Shown here: in pieces, positions 10,231 through 20,175 of the stretch | Position numbering within the stretch: the stretch's first letter is position 1 | How the letters are laid out: every line of letters begins with the position of its first letter | DNA from: Excoecaria cochinchinensis | Lineage: Eukaryota; Streptophyta; Magnoliopsida; Malpighiales; Euphorbiaceae | Reading direction: 5' to 3' | Assembly (NCBI GenBank): GCA_947683425.1 | Contig: CANTUQ010000004.1 | Location: forward strand, 4,192,001-4,256,000 | DNA length: 64,000 nucleotides | Translations under genes and position numbers: made by a program | Notes under the pieces: model-generated | What the model was told of the DNA's origin: nothing | What the model saw: the letters and a program-made list of their open reading frames with translations, nothing else | Databases searched by the model: none

Positions 10231-10846
10231 ATTTGGTATCAGAGCTCCGGTTTAGTCAATTTTGGTTTTTTAGATATTTCAAAATGTGTCTATATAGTTT
10301 AGCGTTGGCCAAAGCGGATGACCTTGTCCTTTAGATATGTTTTGGGAAGAGAAACCTTCGATTTGATAGAGTGTTTAGTTAAGTGTTAGCTCAATAAGTC
10401 ACGATCTACCTGCCTTAAAGTATTATGTGTATGTGCAATTTGGAATGTGTTTGTTAGATGAGTTATTAGAGATTCTATTAGAAATTTTGTTTCGATTTTA
10501 TGTGGTTAAAGTAATGATTGTTTTGATGAATAAGATTGATCTGGACGTAAGATTATGAGCGAAGAATTTTGAGGTTTAAATTAAGTCAATTTTATGAGTT
10601 TGGGTTTAGTTATGGATAAGAGAAAGTTATGATTTCTATAGCTATTCGGATTTAAAAGAGGTGGTTTGAGAGTATAGTGATGAGAATAAGTAAAAGCAGG
10701 TGAGTATGTTATAAGCGAGGTGTATTGGAATAAGTGAAATGTATGTGTTACAAGTGTGGAACATAAGTGTTATCTGATGATACGAAAATGATCAGTGTGA
10801 ATGCTAGTGATTTGGAATATAACGTTCGGATTTTTCTAATGTAAGT
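10231..10846 (+). other. Non-coding interior of element B
   Basis: Between the primer-binding site (TGGTATCAGAGC, 10234-10245) and the polypurine tract there are only about 600 bases, with no gag or pol similarity and no long frame. B is thus an almost LTR-only element of the large-retrotransposon-derivative type. Any movement would have depended on proteins supplied by relatives. Confidence 0.8.
10234..10245 (+). other. Primer-binding site of element B (tRNA-iMet type)
   Basis: TGGTATCAGAGC starts four bases after the LTR end. Confidence 0.9.
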
Positions 10847-10882
10847 GAATTTCGAGATGAAATTCTTTTAGGAGGGAAGAGT
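10847..10882 (+). other. Pre-LTR hairpin and polypurine tract of element B
   Basis: GAATTTCGAGATGAAATTC (10847-10865) has 7-bp arms; it is followed by TTTTAGGAGGGAAGAGT up to the LTR start. Confidence 0.85.
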
Positions 10883-11229
10883 TGTCACACCCCGAAAAGT
10901 ACCCTAGCAGGACTTGTGCATATTGATGATGAGTTGCGAGGGAAGTGGGGCAAGTTAAAGTGTTTGGTATGTCAGAGGGATAATTTAAGAATTTAAGTGA
11001 AAGTTCCGATAAGTGTGGCCAATAGTAAATTGTGAAGGATTAGTAAATTGTGAATATCAATGTCTGAGGTTATAAGAGTTGGAGGATTAAAAAGAGAATT
11101 TGACATAAACATCTATTTGTGGGTTTTGATAGAGTGTGCAAGTATAGAGGGAAATAGTGTATGTGTTAGTGGAGGTAGTCTTGTGTGTAGTGTCATGAAT
11201 GGGTGTAGGGTGTGAATGGTCAAGTTCCA

Positions 11230-11278
11230 CCAATTATGCGATGACATGTGGCAAGGGTTTAGAGAGAGGTATATAAGG
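11230..11278 (+). promoter_or_regulatory. CCAAT box and TATA box of the B LTR
   Basis: CCAAT at 11230-11234 and TATATAAGG at 11270-11278 lie about 350-390 bases into the LTR, just before a CT-rich leader (11310-11370). Transcription would start near 11300-11310, making U3 short and R plus U5 about 3.4 kb. CCAAT sits at the same place in A (3329), C (13010), D (29912) and E (31324), although their TATA boxes are less clear. Confidence 0.65.
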
Positions 11279-11439
11279 CAAGGAAAGAGAAAGGAAGAGC
11301 AGAATTTTACCCAAGCTCTCCCGTTCTCTCTTCCTCACGCCTCTTTCTCCTCCTCTTCTTCTTGCCACCTTACTCCATCATGATTCCTCCTCTTTGGCTG
11401 TGATTCCTTGGTGGAAATTGATCATCACAAGTGAGATTG

Positions 11440-11622
11440 GTAAGTTTTATTGGGCTTTCTTCTCCTCTTTCATCTTTTTTTTGGATTTTGTTTGACTGTG
11501 TTTTGATCTAGGTTTTTGTGTTTGTGTGAGTTTGATGAGGGTTTTGGTTGGGAAAGATCTTGGATGGGTTTAGGAGCATGAAATAGCAACCAAGAAAGCT
11601 AATAGGAGCAAAGGAGTTAAAG
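11440..11622 (+). other. Intron-like unit in the B 3' LTR
   Basis: ATTG|GTAAGT to TTAAAG|GTTTGGGA, 183 nt. Same unit as at 6872-7055. Confidence 0.45.
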
Positions 11623-12022
11623 GTTTGGGAATTTGTTTGAGAATTGATTGATTTTGATGTTAATTTGTGATTTTTGTATTTGCATGTGATTTCTAGAAAT
11701 TTGATGTTTGATGAGGTTTCTTATAGTGTTAATGTTATGGGTACTCTATTGATTTAAGTTATAATGCATGAATGTTGAAGTATTGAGCAATTATTGAAGT
11801 TTGATGAATATTTGCTTAAAATTTCTGGGTTTGTGTTCTTGAAGAGTTTGATTTTGCTAAGCATGATTTTGATTGTGTAAATTGTGGATTTAAGTTATGT
11901 TTTATGTTGTATGTGATGGTGGAAGGCTTATTTGAAGGTAAGATGAAGTTTGGTTTAATTTTTGGTCAAAATGGGTTTGATTTGGAAAAGTTCAGTTTCC
12001 CTGCATTTTTCTAGGAATTGGG

Positions 12023-12401
12023 AGTCACGATGCTGTCGCGAGTGCGACAGAATCGCGAAGTCCCGTTTCACGTTGAGTTTTGCACTGAAGAAAGAGGGGC
12101 GTCTGACTCATGTCCAACAGCACAACTCGTGCAGTCTTTGACTTGTACGATTCGTGCAGCTGGGTAGGGAGCGGCATGGGAGTAAGCCTTCACGAATCGT
12201 GAAGAATTTTCACGACACATGAAGGCTGCGTGTGACTCAGAGGGACCAGCACGACTCATGCTCCTGATTAGTGGCCGCAAGTCATGCTTCAGAACACAAC
12301 TTGCGATGGGATGCAAGGCATCGACACGATTCGTGTTGACATGCACGACTCGTGTTCGATGCCATTCTGTCGCGAGCGCAACTTGATGGCGATCACGACA
12401 G
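12023..12401. repeat. Palindrome island of the B 3' LTR
   Basis: TGTCGCGAGTGCGACA (12034-12049), then CACGA-N-TCGTG types (for example CACGATTCGTG near 12328) and a decayed CGCGAGCGCAAC. Many changes from the 5' copy are C/T or G/A transitions, as expected for CpG decay. Confidence 0.7.
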
Positions 12402-13245
12402 TGAGCTTCCCCTGCCCTATTTTGTTTCTGATTTTGCCCTTCTCTTCTAAAATGAATTTCAAATGGTATTTTTTCATGGATTTTTACCCATTTATGCAAT
12501 ATAATATGCTTATTTATATGTGCAATATTATGAATTCTTCATGATAAATGATACGCTATGATTTGGGGTATGATTTGTATTATGTATGACCTGCAAGAGT
12601 CAGTGTAGTGCAAATGTGAATTATTGATGTTTTCCCATGCATAGTATGTAACAACCCAAAAAGGGGCCTAGTCGGAATCTGCGTGGTAAGTCAGAAAAGT
12701 AAGGTTATTTCAATAAATTGAGTAAGAGAAAATTTGGAAATTAAGGACTTTAGTGCAAGGAAATTAATTAAGTATGATAAGAGGAGAAATTATATGGTGT
12801 GCATGTGGTGTATCGAAGTAGGGTAATTGTTGGGATTAATCTAGTGTGGTTTGTGTGTATGGTGCCTTGTATGTAAAGTATTTTATGGGAAGTGATTTAA
12901 TGGATTATGGGTTTGGTAACAAGGATGTGGATATTTATGTAAGAGATGATTGTGTGTGTGTTGTGTATGGTGCATTGAAGGGATAAGTCAAGTGGGTGGT
13001 TGTTAGGACCAATAGGAGAGTGACACTTGGCTTGGGGTAGGTGAGCATTAAATGGAAAAAGGAGGAGAGAGGCAAGGGTGGGCTGTTTTGTGAAGCTTCC
13101 CATGGAAGCTACTCCCCTCCTCCCTTGTTCTTCTTTTTCTCGTCCTCTCTCTCTCTTGCTTCCATTTCCTACTCTCATCTCCTCTCTCTTGTGTTCTCCT
13201 TGAGCTTTGGGTAGGAATTCTGAGTTTTTGAACTCGGTTTTGAAG

Positions 13246-13438
13246 GTAAGTGGTCTGGAATTCTTTAGTTATTTCGGTTCTTCCCCTTCTCCTTCTTTTT
13301 CTGATTTTGATTGTGGAGCTTGGGTCTGATTTATATGTGCTTGGTTGGGTTTGTGCAAGAATCGGAGGATTATAGGAAAAAGAAAGGGAAAGATAAAGTG
13401 GGATTGTGAGGGGCCCGATTTGAAGCTGCAATTTCCAG
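13246..13438 (+). other. Intron-like unit in the C LTR
   Basis: TGAAG|GTAAGT to AATTTCCAG|GTTTGGGA, 193 nt. Both splice-site matches are good, the best of the set together with that of E. Confidence 0.55.
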
Positions 13439-13852
13439 GTTTGGGAGCTTTAATTTGAATGTGTTTGGGAGTGTTTTCCCCTATTTCTTCTTGGATCAAA
13501 TGTATTTTGTGGTTGCATCTTATTAGTGTTCTTGAGTGTTAAGTTATATGTGAATGCATGTGTGCATCGTGTAATGAATATGAGTGAGATGTTAGTGATA
13601 TAGTGAGGATGGCATGTGTTTTTGGAAAACATTAACATGTTATGTAAACTGAATTTTTGGAGTTAGTTTTGTTGGCATTCATGATGAATTGATGTTTGAT
13701 TATTGTCTAAAATGTGTTTATGTGGTGTTGAGAATGTTGTGGTGTTGTAATAGAGGCTTGAGGTAAGTATTTGTGCATGATTGAATGAGCGTTTGAAGGT
13801 TTGAGTGGGAAAGAGTGCTGGAAGTGCCGATTCTGGGTAAATCTGGGTTCTA

Positions 13853-14142
13853 TAGCGAGCGCGGCAGGGTGCAGATTTGTCCCTTGTTCCTGGAGAGCCC
13901 TCTGTCGCGATCGCAACGTTGTCGCGAGCACAACAGAGAGCTCGGTTTGTCGAGTCCTCAACGCGAGCATGTGGCCGAGCGTGCACGCGAGGAGGAAGCG
14001 GCTGGTCTCTATCGCGAGCGCGATAGAGCTCGATTGTGTGAGTCTGCCGGGCGTGCTTCATCGCGAGCACGCCTCCTGGCTCGAGCCCGCGATGAAGTAC
14101 CCTGTGCACCATCGCGAGCGCGACACCATCGCGATCGCGACA
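13853..14142. repeat. Palindrome island of the C LTR
   Basis: TCGCGAGCGCGA-type words, for example TATCGCGAGCGCGATA near 14008-14023 and GCGACACCATCGCGATCGCG near 14118-14137, with decayed copies. The word is close to that of A. Open frames on both strands at 13663-14273 are a by-product of this stop-poor stretch. Confidence 0.8.
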
Positions 14143-14369
14143 GAGACCCTTGTTGCCTGCCCTGTTTTCTGAATGTGATTCTTTTGTCCCATATTGCACG
14201 ATTTCTCACTATTGCATGGTACATAACTGAGTTATGTCTAGTTGACATTTTGATGCTAGTGTCATGGTATTGAATTAATATGATGTGGGAGTTTTGATTC
14301 GAGACTTGTGTAGTAAGTGTTGTGATTGAGTGTGAGTTGTTAAGCCTAAAGTGTCAAGGTAGTGGATAA

Positions 14370-14539
14370 TTAAGCATGCTTAAGAAGGGTTTGTGAGTGC
14401 AGCTGCCCGTGTCTGCCCCGTTTGGGCGAAGCAGTCGACCTCCGAGATGGTCATCTTCCATGTAGTGATAAAATGTTTTGAGACTTCGGTCTCCCGTGCT
14501 ACCTTTGAGTATTAAAACTATTTTTGAGGCTTCAGTCTC
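14370..14539 (+). other. Hairpin series in the C LTR, with a TTCG-loop hairpin
   Basis: TTAAGCATGCTTAA (14370-14383) replaces the TTAGGCATGCCTAA of A, D and E with a paired change. GAGACTTCGGTCTC (14480-14493) is a 5-bp stem with a TTCG loop, and GAGGCTTCAGTCTC (14526-14539) is a second copy with a G-T wobble; both are followed by CCCGTGC. The central hairpins of A are replaced by different ones here. Confidence 0.65.
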
Positions 14540-14823
14540 CCGTGCCGTGTTCCCGTATCCTCCGCCATTTAAATTCAGGCTATTGTGTGAACAGTTTAGT
14601 AATGGTTTAGTGAAGTGTTTGGTTATTGCGTGATTTTGATTCTAGTATTTGCTTCGTGATTTCTATTTTCAATTCTGATTTTACATAGTGATTCGTGATA
14701 TATATAAATATTTCTGTTCTCTGATTTTTAGTGGTTTCTGTATTGTTGATGGATGTTTGCATTTAAGTATTAGTGCATGATAGTATTGTATAGTGTTCTG
14801 TTGTGTTTTGTTTCCTCCCCACA

Positions 14824-14859
14824 AAGCGTTATCGCTTAGCATGGGTTTTTGTCCCGTGT
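14824..14859 (+). other. Double hairpin near the end of the C LTR
   Basis: AAGCG-TTAT-CGCTT (14824-14837) followed by arms GCATGGG (14839-14845) and CCCGTGT (14853-14859), which pair through two G-T wobbles. Confidence 0.7.
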
Positions 14860-15176
14860 AGGTGACAGAATTTTGGGAGATTGCTCGTGTCGCGCATCTG
14901 CAGGTTGGCCACGTAGGAGTAGAGTTATTTTATTATCTCCTCCTGTAATTCTTTTTGTATATGTATAAAATTTTTGTAAAGGATTTAAGATGTAAAATTT
15001 TGGATATTGTATCTAACTCCATATTTTGATTATATGAGATGTTTATGATTTGCTATATTTATGGATGTTATGGCCTGCTTCCACTCAGTGTATGTATGTA
15101 TGTTGTGAGTGAGCGTCGGGTAGCACGCCCGCCGGTGCCCTTCCAACAGGGGCGACGGTGGGGGTGTTACAGTTTG

Positions 15177-15188
15177 TGGTATCAGAGC
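15177..15188 (+). other. Primer-binding site of element C (tRNA-iMet type)
   Basis: TGGTATCAGAGC, five bases after the LTR end. Confidence 0.9.
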
Positions 15189-15301
15189 GCCAGTTTAGGC
15201 AGTTCTGGTTGCCTCTATTTGTTATGTGTCGAGTCTTTGCATGAGCATCGGTTTTGTGTCGTGGCCTAATACAGATGTGTCTTGTCTTGTGTAGTGTCTA
15301 G

Positions 15302-16498
15302 ATGGAGTTTGATCCAAGTGAGAACGTGGGTGAGACGATTGGTAGTGCGAGTGTAGTGAGAGGTGAGCAACCCGCTCCTCAGCGTCAGTAAGAAGAGATT
15401 CCTGGTATGGGTTTGGGTCATGAGAATCCGGTCTTAGTGCAAGGTTTGCTTCAATTAATCGAGAGGTTGACTGCTCCTAAGGCTCGGACCGAGTTATCAA
15501 GAAAGAGAGGAGCAGAAGACTTTCATGGGACTGCATTGGACCAATCAGACGTGGCCGAGTTTTGGCTTAAGAGGGTGGGCCGGATTTTGCAAGAGATTAG
15601 ATGTCCCGCAGATCAGAGAGTATTATGTGCAGTGTCATTGCTTCAAGGTTTAGCATATGATTGGTGGGAGCTTATGATGCGAAATCCTCAGCGACTAGCT
15701 GAGTTGACATGGGAGTTCTTCAAGCAAGAGTTCGAGCAGAAGTATGTGACGAAGGCATACCGGGAAGCCAAGTGGAGAGAGTTCCTCAGTCTGAAGCAGT
15801 GGGGTATGACCGTGAGTGAGTACGAGAAGGAGTTTAGCCGGTTAAGCAAGTATGTGCCCGAGCCTTTATTGACGGATGAATTTAGATGTAAACACTTTCA
15901 AGAGGGATTACGTGAGGTGATCAGAAGTCCTTTGTCGGCAATGTCAGTCTTACAACCAGTGGGGTACTATCAGTTAGTGGCAGCGGCGATCAAGTTGGAG
16001 GAATCCAAATTGATCAAATAGAGAATTGAGAACAAGAGGTAGACACCGGATAGTGATCATGGAAGTGGTAAGAAGTCGAGAGGAATTCCAAGTGGCCAAG
16101 GTGTGAAGGGTTCAGTTCCGGTGCGTTCAGAAGTCGAGAGTGTAGCACCACCTTCTAACAAGGGAATTGTGATACCAGAGTGTGAGCATTGTCATAAGCG
16201 CCATTAGGGCGAGTGTAGAAGGATCTCTAGAGCGTGCTTCAGATGTGGAAGCCAAGAGCATATGGTAGCTAACTGCCCGAATCGAAGAGAGCTTCAGGGT
16301 TAACCCGAGAGTAGAGTCAGTGGTCAGAGATCGAGAGGGAATCAAAGTGGAAGAGGCAGTGGACGTCCTTCTCAAGCGCCGTCAGAGATAGTGCAAAAAC
16401 CTCCAACCGAAGAAGTATATGTGCGTCCGCGAGTGTATGCGATGCTAGAAGAGGATGCAACGGATCGAGCAGGACCTTCCGGTAAGTTGTGTTATTAG
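15302..16498 (+). pseudogene. gag of element C, five stop codons, no frameshift
   Basis: This is the only coding region of C, about 398 codons. It starts MEFDPSEN, has a retrotransposon gag core (FWLKRVGRIL, LLQGLAYDWWELM, FKQEFEQKYV, SEYEKEFSRLSKYVP), a basic linker, and an intact CCHC knuckle CFRCGSQEHMVANC near 16237-16278. Gag forms the particle that packages RNA. The frame holds from 15302 to 16498 with stops at 15389 (TAA), 16019, 16040, 16205 (TAG) and 16301 (TAA); each fits a C-to-T change of CAA or CAG. It ends at the point where protease starts in D, so pol is absent. The ATG is chosen because it aligns with the starts in A and D. Confidence 0.9.
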
Positions 16499-16555
16499 CT
16501 TTTGGTTAAGTTCAGTTTTGAGTTTTGGGTTGTTGGGATATAAGTGGTTCGCGGG

Positions 16556-16592
16556 GAAATTTCGAGGATGAAATTTCTTAAGGGGGAGTAAT
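16556..16592 (+). other. Pre-LTR hairpin and polypurine tract of element C
   Basis: Arms GAAATTTC (16556-16563) and GAAATTTC (16570-16577) flank GAGGAT; then TTAAGGGGGAGTAAT precedes the LTR. Only about 60 bases separate the gag end from this site. Confidence 0.85.
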
Positions 16593-16899
16593 TCTAACAA
16601 CCCAAAAAGAGGCCTAGTCGGAATCTGCGTGGTAAGTCAGAAAAGTAAGGGTATTTCAGTAAATTGAGTAAGAGAAAATTTGGATATTAAGGACTTTAGT
16701 GTAAGGAAATTAATTAAGTATGATAAGAGGAGAAATTATATGGTGTGCATGTGGTGTATGGAAGTAGGGTAATTGGTGGGATTAATCTAGTGTGGTTTGT
16801 GTGTATGGTGCCTTGCATATAAAGTATTTTATGGGAAGTGATTTAAGGGATTATGGGTTTGGTAACAAGGATGTGGATATTTATGTAAGAGATGATTGT
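16593..16899 (+). mobile_element. 3' LTR of element C, truncated
   Basis: Starts TCTAACAACCC (the G of TGTAAC is changed) and follows 12647-12953 closely up to AGAGATGATTGT, where it stops. About 2.2 kb of LTR is missing. Confidence 0.9.
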
Positions 16900-16914
16900 A
16901 ATAACCCAAAAAGG
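16897..16914 (+). other. Scarred junction between C and B
   Basis: TGTAATAACCCAAAAAGG is a second copy of the first 18 bases of the C LTR. It joins the truncated C LTR through TTGT or TGT on the left and the B LTR through AGG on the right. B resumes at a point matching 8478, so B bases matching 8099-8477 are missing. Confidence 0.8.
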
Positions 16915-18230
16915 TCCCTGTTTGGTTCCTCGCGAACCTATATGTGTATGGATCTTGTTTAAGATCCCCTCTGTAAAATGTTTTGAATGAGAAAATGTGA
17001 TGTTGCTTTTCGATTCGTACCCGTAAGGTACCGTCACTGTTCGATTCGTACCCATAAGGTACCATCACAGTTTACTAGCTTATCCACCCTTAGGAAATAG
17101 CAGGCAATCAAGGAAAATAAAAGTATGTGATAGAATTGATAAATTCTATAACGATGTACAAAAGTTATGTGAATAAACATTTGATGCAATTGCAATTAAT
17201 GCCATTTGACTGGTGCTTTACGCAACCCTCTGTTCTGGAGCCGTTATGGACTCGATTGTGAAATTGTGTGGTATCATCGGATACAAAAATGGTTTTGTAT
17301 CTGAACCTAATGTCAATTAATCGAAAAGAGATATAGCAAACGATATTGTGCTAATAAGTATGCATAAATGAATACTGTTTACATAAAAATTCTTATGTGA
17401 AAGATGCCTGTTACTAATCTGTTCATGAGTTATGATTATGATTGCCTATGTAAAGTCAGTGTGAGAATTTTCAAAATGATTGATATGCTTATTTGCTATA
17501 GTCAAGTATTCAGTAAATGAACTCTATGAATATATCCGTTTATATGTTTAAATTGAGAGTACAGGTATGTATTGTGTTATCTACCTTCTGGATCTTAGCC
17601 TGGATAATTACTATAAGCATTTTGGTAAGGAATTCGTGTGTCTTGCTGTTGATTTTAATAAATACAGTACGTTATATATGTATTGATTGGTAAGTAAGAG
17701 ATAATAAAGTATTAAGCATGATATAGATAAATTGGATTTAGGAAATGGGTTAAGATTAAATTTGGAATATGTGTGCATAAGCTTCTGTAGAACTGGGTGG
17801 TTCTGATTCCCGACCATAGGGATACGTAGGATGCTTGGAGTATTTATTTCTAGCCCGAACCAAATATGAAATCTAAATGTTTTGTCTAGCTTTGAACAGT
17901 AATGGTTTAATCAAATAGAATGTTCTAACGCAAGCACTGATACTTTGATCTGCGTGATTTTTGAAATGTTACTAATAATGGGAATCGATATGACTTAATT
18001 TGCCCCGTTAGCAAATGTATCTTTGGTAACCAAGGAGGTATGACTATTCACATAGTTAATTAAATAAATAAAGCAAACAATGAGTAAGCATAATGTCACC
18101 GTAAATTACTTAGGTAATAACGTAAATTCTAGCTATGGTATGTAAACAAATGTATATAGGAAAATGTTTATGTTTTGTATGAGAAGAAGGATATGAATTT
18201 ATGATAGCCTTAACCGGTATACTTTATTCT

Positions 18231-18312
<82 letters not shown>

Positions 18313-18744
18313 AATATATATTGAATTACATGTGTTTGCGCCTCAGCAACCACTGTGAGTGGCTACCCATTATTTGTTTCGCCCTACTAAGCTTTCTCGC
18401 TTAGCTCAGTTGTTTGTCCGTGCAGGTTAGGAGATCAGAGTCGCGCAGCGGTTCTTTGTGACTTTGGCCAACGAGTCGGTAGAAGTTATAGAATGTTGTT
18501 ATTGGTTGTCAGTTTGTAATCAAGTTTATTTAGTAAGCATTTATAATGAGATGTAATAATCTTTAGTGCGAATGATGGTGTGTGTGTGATAAGTTTAGGA
18601 TGTGCATGTCTTGAGGTTATGATGTTAGAAATTTTATTACTCTAATTTCTGTATTATCATGTGTGTCCCTGCTTGATGGCACCTTCCGCTCACCGTAGCT
18701 CTTCACTTTTCGAAATGCTACGTGTGGGAGTTAGGGTTGTTACA
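16912..18744 (+). mobile_element. 3' LTR of element B, segment 2
   Basis: Aligns with 8478-10230 and ends GGGTTGTTACA. GATTCGTACCC...GGTACC is tandemly duplicated at about 17013-17065 compared with the 5' copy. The double hairpin at 18385-18425 is decayed (AAGCTTTCTCGCTT). The flank TCTTG (18745-18749) belongs to element J. The partner site lies outside the window. Confidence 0.9.
18235..18308. repeat. (TA)n microsatellite in the B 3' LTR
   Basis: About 37 TA units, roughly twice the length of the 5' LTR copy. The frame across it (YIYIYI) is not a gene. Confidence 0.95.
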
Positions 18745-19459
18745 TCTTGAACCTTTGGGGTAGCAGCTCTTCATCCCCCAAATCTCTATCTTCAGGATTG
18801 ATCCCTTTTCCAGCTAACAACATATGGGTGATAGCCTCAATCTGCTACCTCATCCCTCTCCCTCTCATTGCCTCATCTTCTACCCTAGGTGCTCTACCCC
18901 TCACAGCTTGATGGACTATTGGTTCCTCGTCCCCCTCCTCCATTATGAAATCCTCATCGGGGTTATGGATCCTCACCTCATTTGGTTCCATGGGCGCAGC
19001 AGCTTTATGCTCATTAACCAGTTGGCGGGCAACATTACCAACGAGGGGAGCCTCCCTGCCAGCAAGCGGTTCAACTTGCCCCCGATGAGGGACTACCGGT
19101 GGTTGTGTTGTGACAAGTGGTTGTGCAACAGAAGGATGAGGAATCCTTTCGACCATGGCACCCATCATATCTAACATCCTCAGCTCAAAGTCCTCTAATC
19201 TCCTAGTAAGGTCTTGAGTGGTCAATGCCCCAATTTTTTCTGCCATTGATAATTCTAAGGATGATTCACTAGTTGCTGAGAGTGACTCAGAATCCCAATC
19301 AGACACTAACTCTGATAATTCAAAGAGCAGGTTTGTCCTCACCAGGCGACCGTCGGAACCTCTAGTCCACTTAAATGAATCTATGATGGCTGAAAGATAC
19401 AAACTGTAAGGATGATGCTTGAATGATATATATATAATGCATGATCGTGTGTTATGCAA
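18745..19459 (-). pseudogene. gag N-terminal part of element J (Tat-like), cut by B
   Basis: Open from 19459 down to a TAG near 18843, then readable in the same frame to 18745, where B is inserted. After a likely start at 19246 (MAEKIGALTTQ) come an acidic proline-rich stretch and RGRAPRVEDEAM. Past the stop, QIEAITHMLLAGKGINPEDR aligns with KFKAMVKMLTRGRGMNPEDK of the H gag and with the I gag. The TAG fits TGG to TAG. The capsid core lies left of B, outside the window. The Tat-like assignment rests on similarity to H. Confidence 0.75.
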
Positions 19460-20156
19460 TATTCACAACCACATACAAGCAAGTAGATCCTTCCAACCTT
19501 ATCACTCCCACACACGAGGTAATGCGTTCTCTTTCCTAGGTGGGCTTGATCCATGGGTTAACGGAGAACCCAATGGACGCGTATAGTACACGATGGAAAA
19601 TCGACAACATAACATCTCTTATCTAATGCGCATACATATGGGTTTTGACCTTTATGTATTTGAACATTTCAACTAAATTAAGATGGGCCCACTGGGGCAT
19701 GAAAGCCTTTGATGAAAAAACCATCTAATTTATTTAATTTTGTATATATATAATGGCCTACATAACAAGCACGGTATTATGGTACATGTCACCTAGAGGA
19801 AGTATCTACTGCCATTACATGAGCTTTAGTTAAAGGTCATAATACTTTAGGGCTACCCAAGCATGGTCCTTGCCAATGGGTCTAGCTCATCATGAGCATA
19901 ACGACCAATCGGGTTTCCATTTGATATACCATGATGGTACTAGGCTTGGGCTGGTGATCATCCTTAACACTTTCCTACATTGAGTGAACGTAGGGTCGCA
20001 CTTCGGGAATGCACCGGGATAAAAATAGGGACCAAACTAATATAGATCTAAGACTCTAGTATGGATGCAATGCAATTTTGAAAAATGATAGAATTTTAAT
20101 TTTAAAAGCTCAATTATATTTTTTAACCAAGACACTTTCGAAGCAAAGTCTCAAAG
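19460..20156 (-). other. 5' leader of element J
   Basis: Non-coding. On the minus strand it matches 46492-47180 of H, for example the CACACACGAGGTAATGCG and CTTGATCCATGGGTTAACGG words opposite 47090-47145. No frame of note. Confidence 0.75.
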
Positions 20157-20174
20157 TCCCCAGTGGAGTCGCCA
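20157..20174 (-). other. Primer-binding site of element J
   Basis: On the minus strand TGGCGACTCCACTGGGGA, identical to that of H at 46474-46491, one base inside the LTR. The type is common in Tat/Ogre-like elements; I cannot name the primer tRNA with confidence. Confidence 0.8.
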
Positions 20175-20175
20175 C

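Larger units (their letters stand above)
10883..12646 (+). mobile_element. 3' LTR of element B, segment 1
   Basis: Starts TGTCACACCCC directly after the polypurine tract. From 11343 it aligns with the 5' LTR segment at 6773. It is cut at 12646 (...GCATAGTA), where element C begins; the uninterrupted copy at 8093-8099 continues past this point. Confidence 0.9.
12647..15171 (+). mobile_element. 5' LTR of element C (2.5 kb)
   Basis: Starts TGTAACAACCC and ends GGGGGTGTTACA before a primer-binding site. Its first 253 bases repeat at 16593 onward. It interrupts the B 3' LTR; the five bases before it are TAGTA, but the matching right flank is lost with the end of the 3' LTR. Confidence 0.93.

Noticed and set aside
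10234..10245. tRNA-like words TGGTATCAGAGC
   Set aside because: These are primer-binding sites next to LTR ends, not tRNA genes; no cloverleaf surrounds them.
18201..18404. YIYIYI-rich small protein
   Set aside because: Translation of a TA microsatellite.
18845..19459. Possible host gene on the minus strand
   Set aside because: The 204-residue frame continues into sequence matching the gags of H and I, and lies next to a primer-binding site and an LTR.
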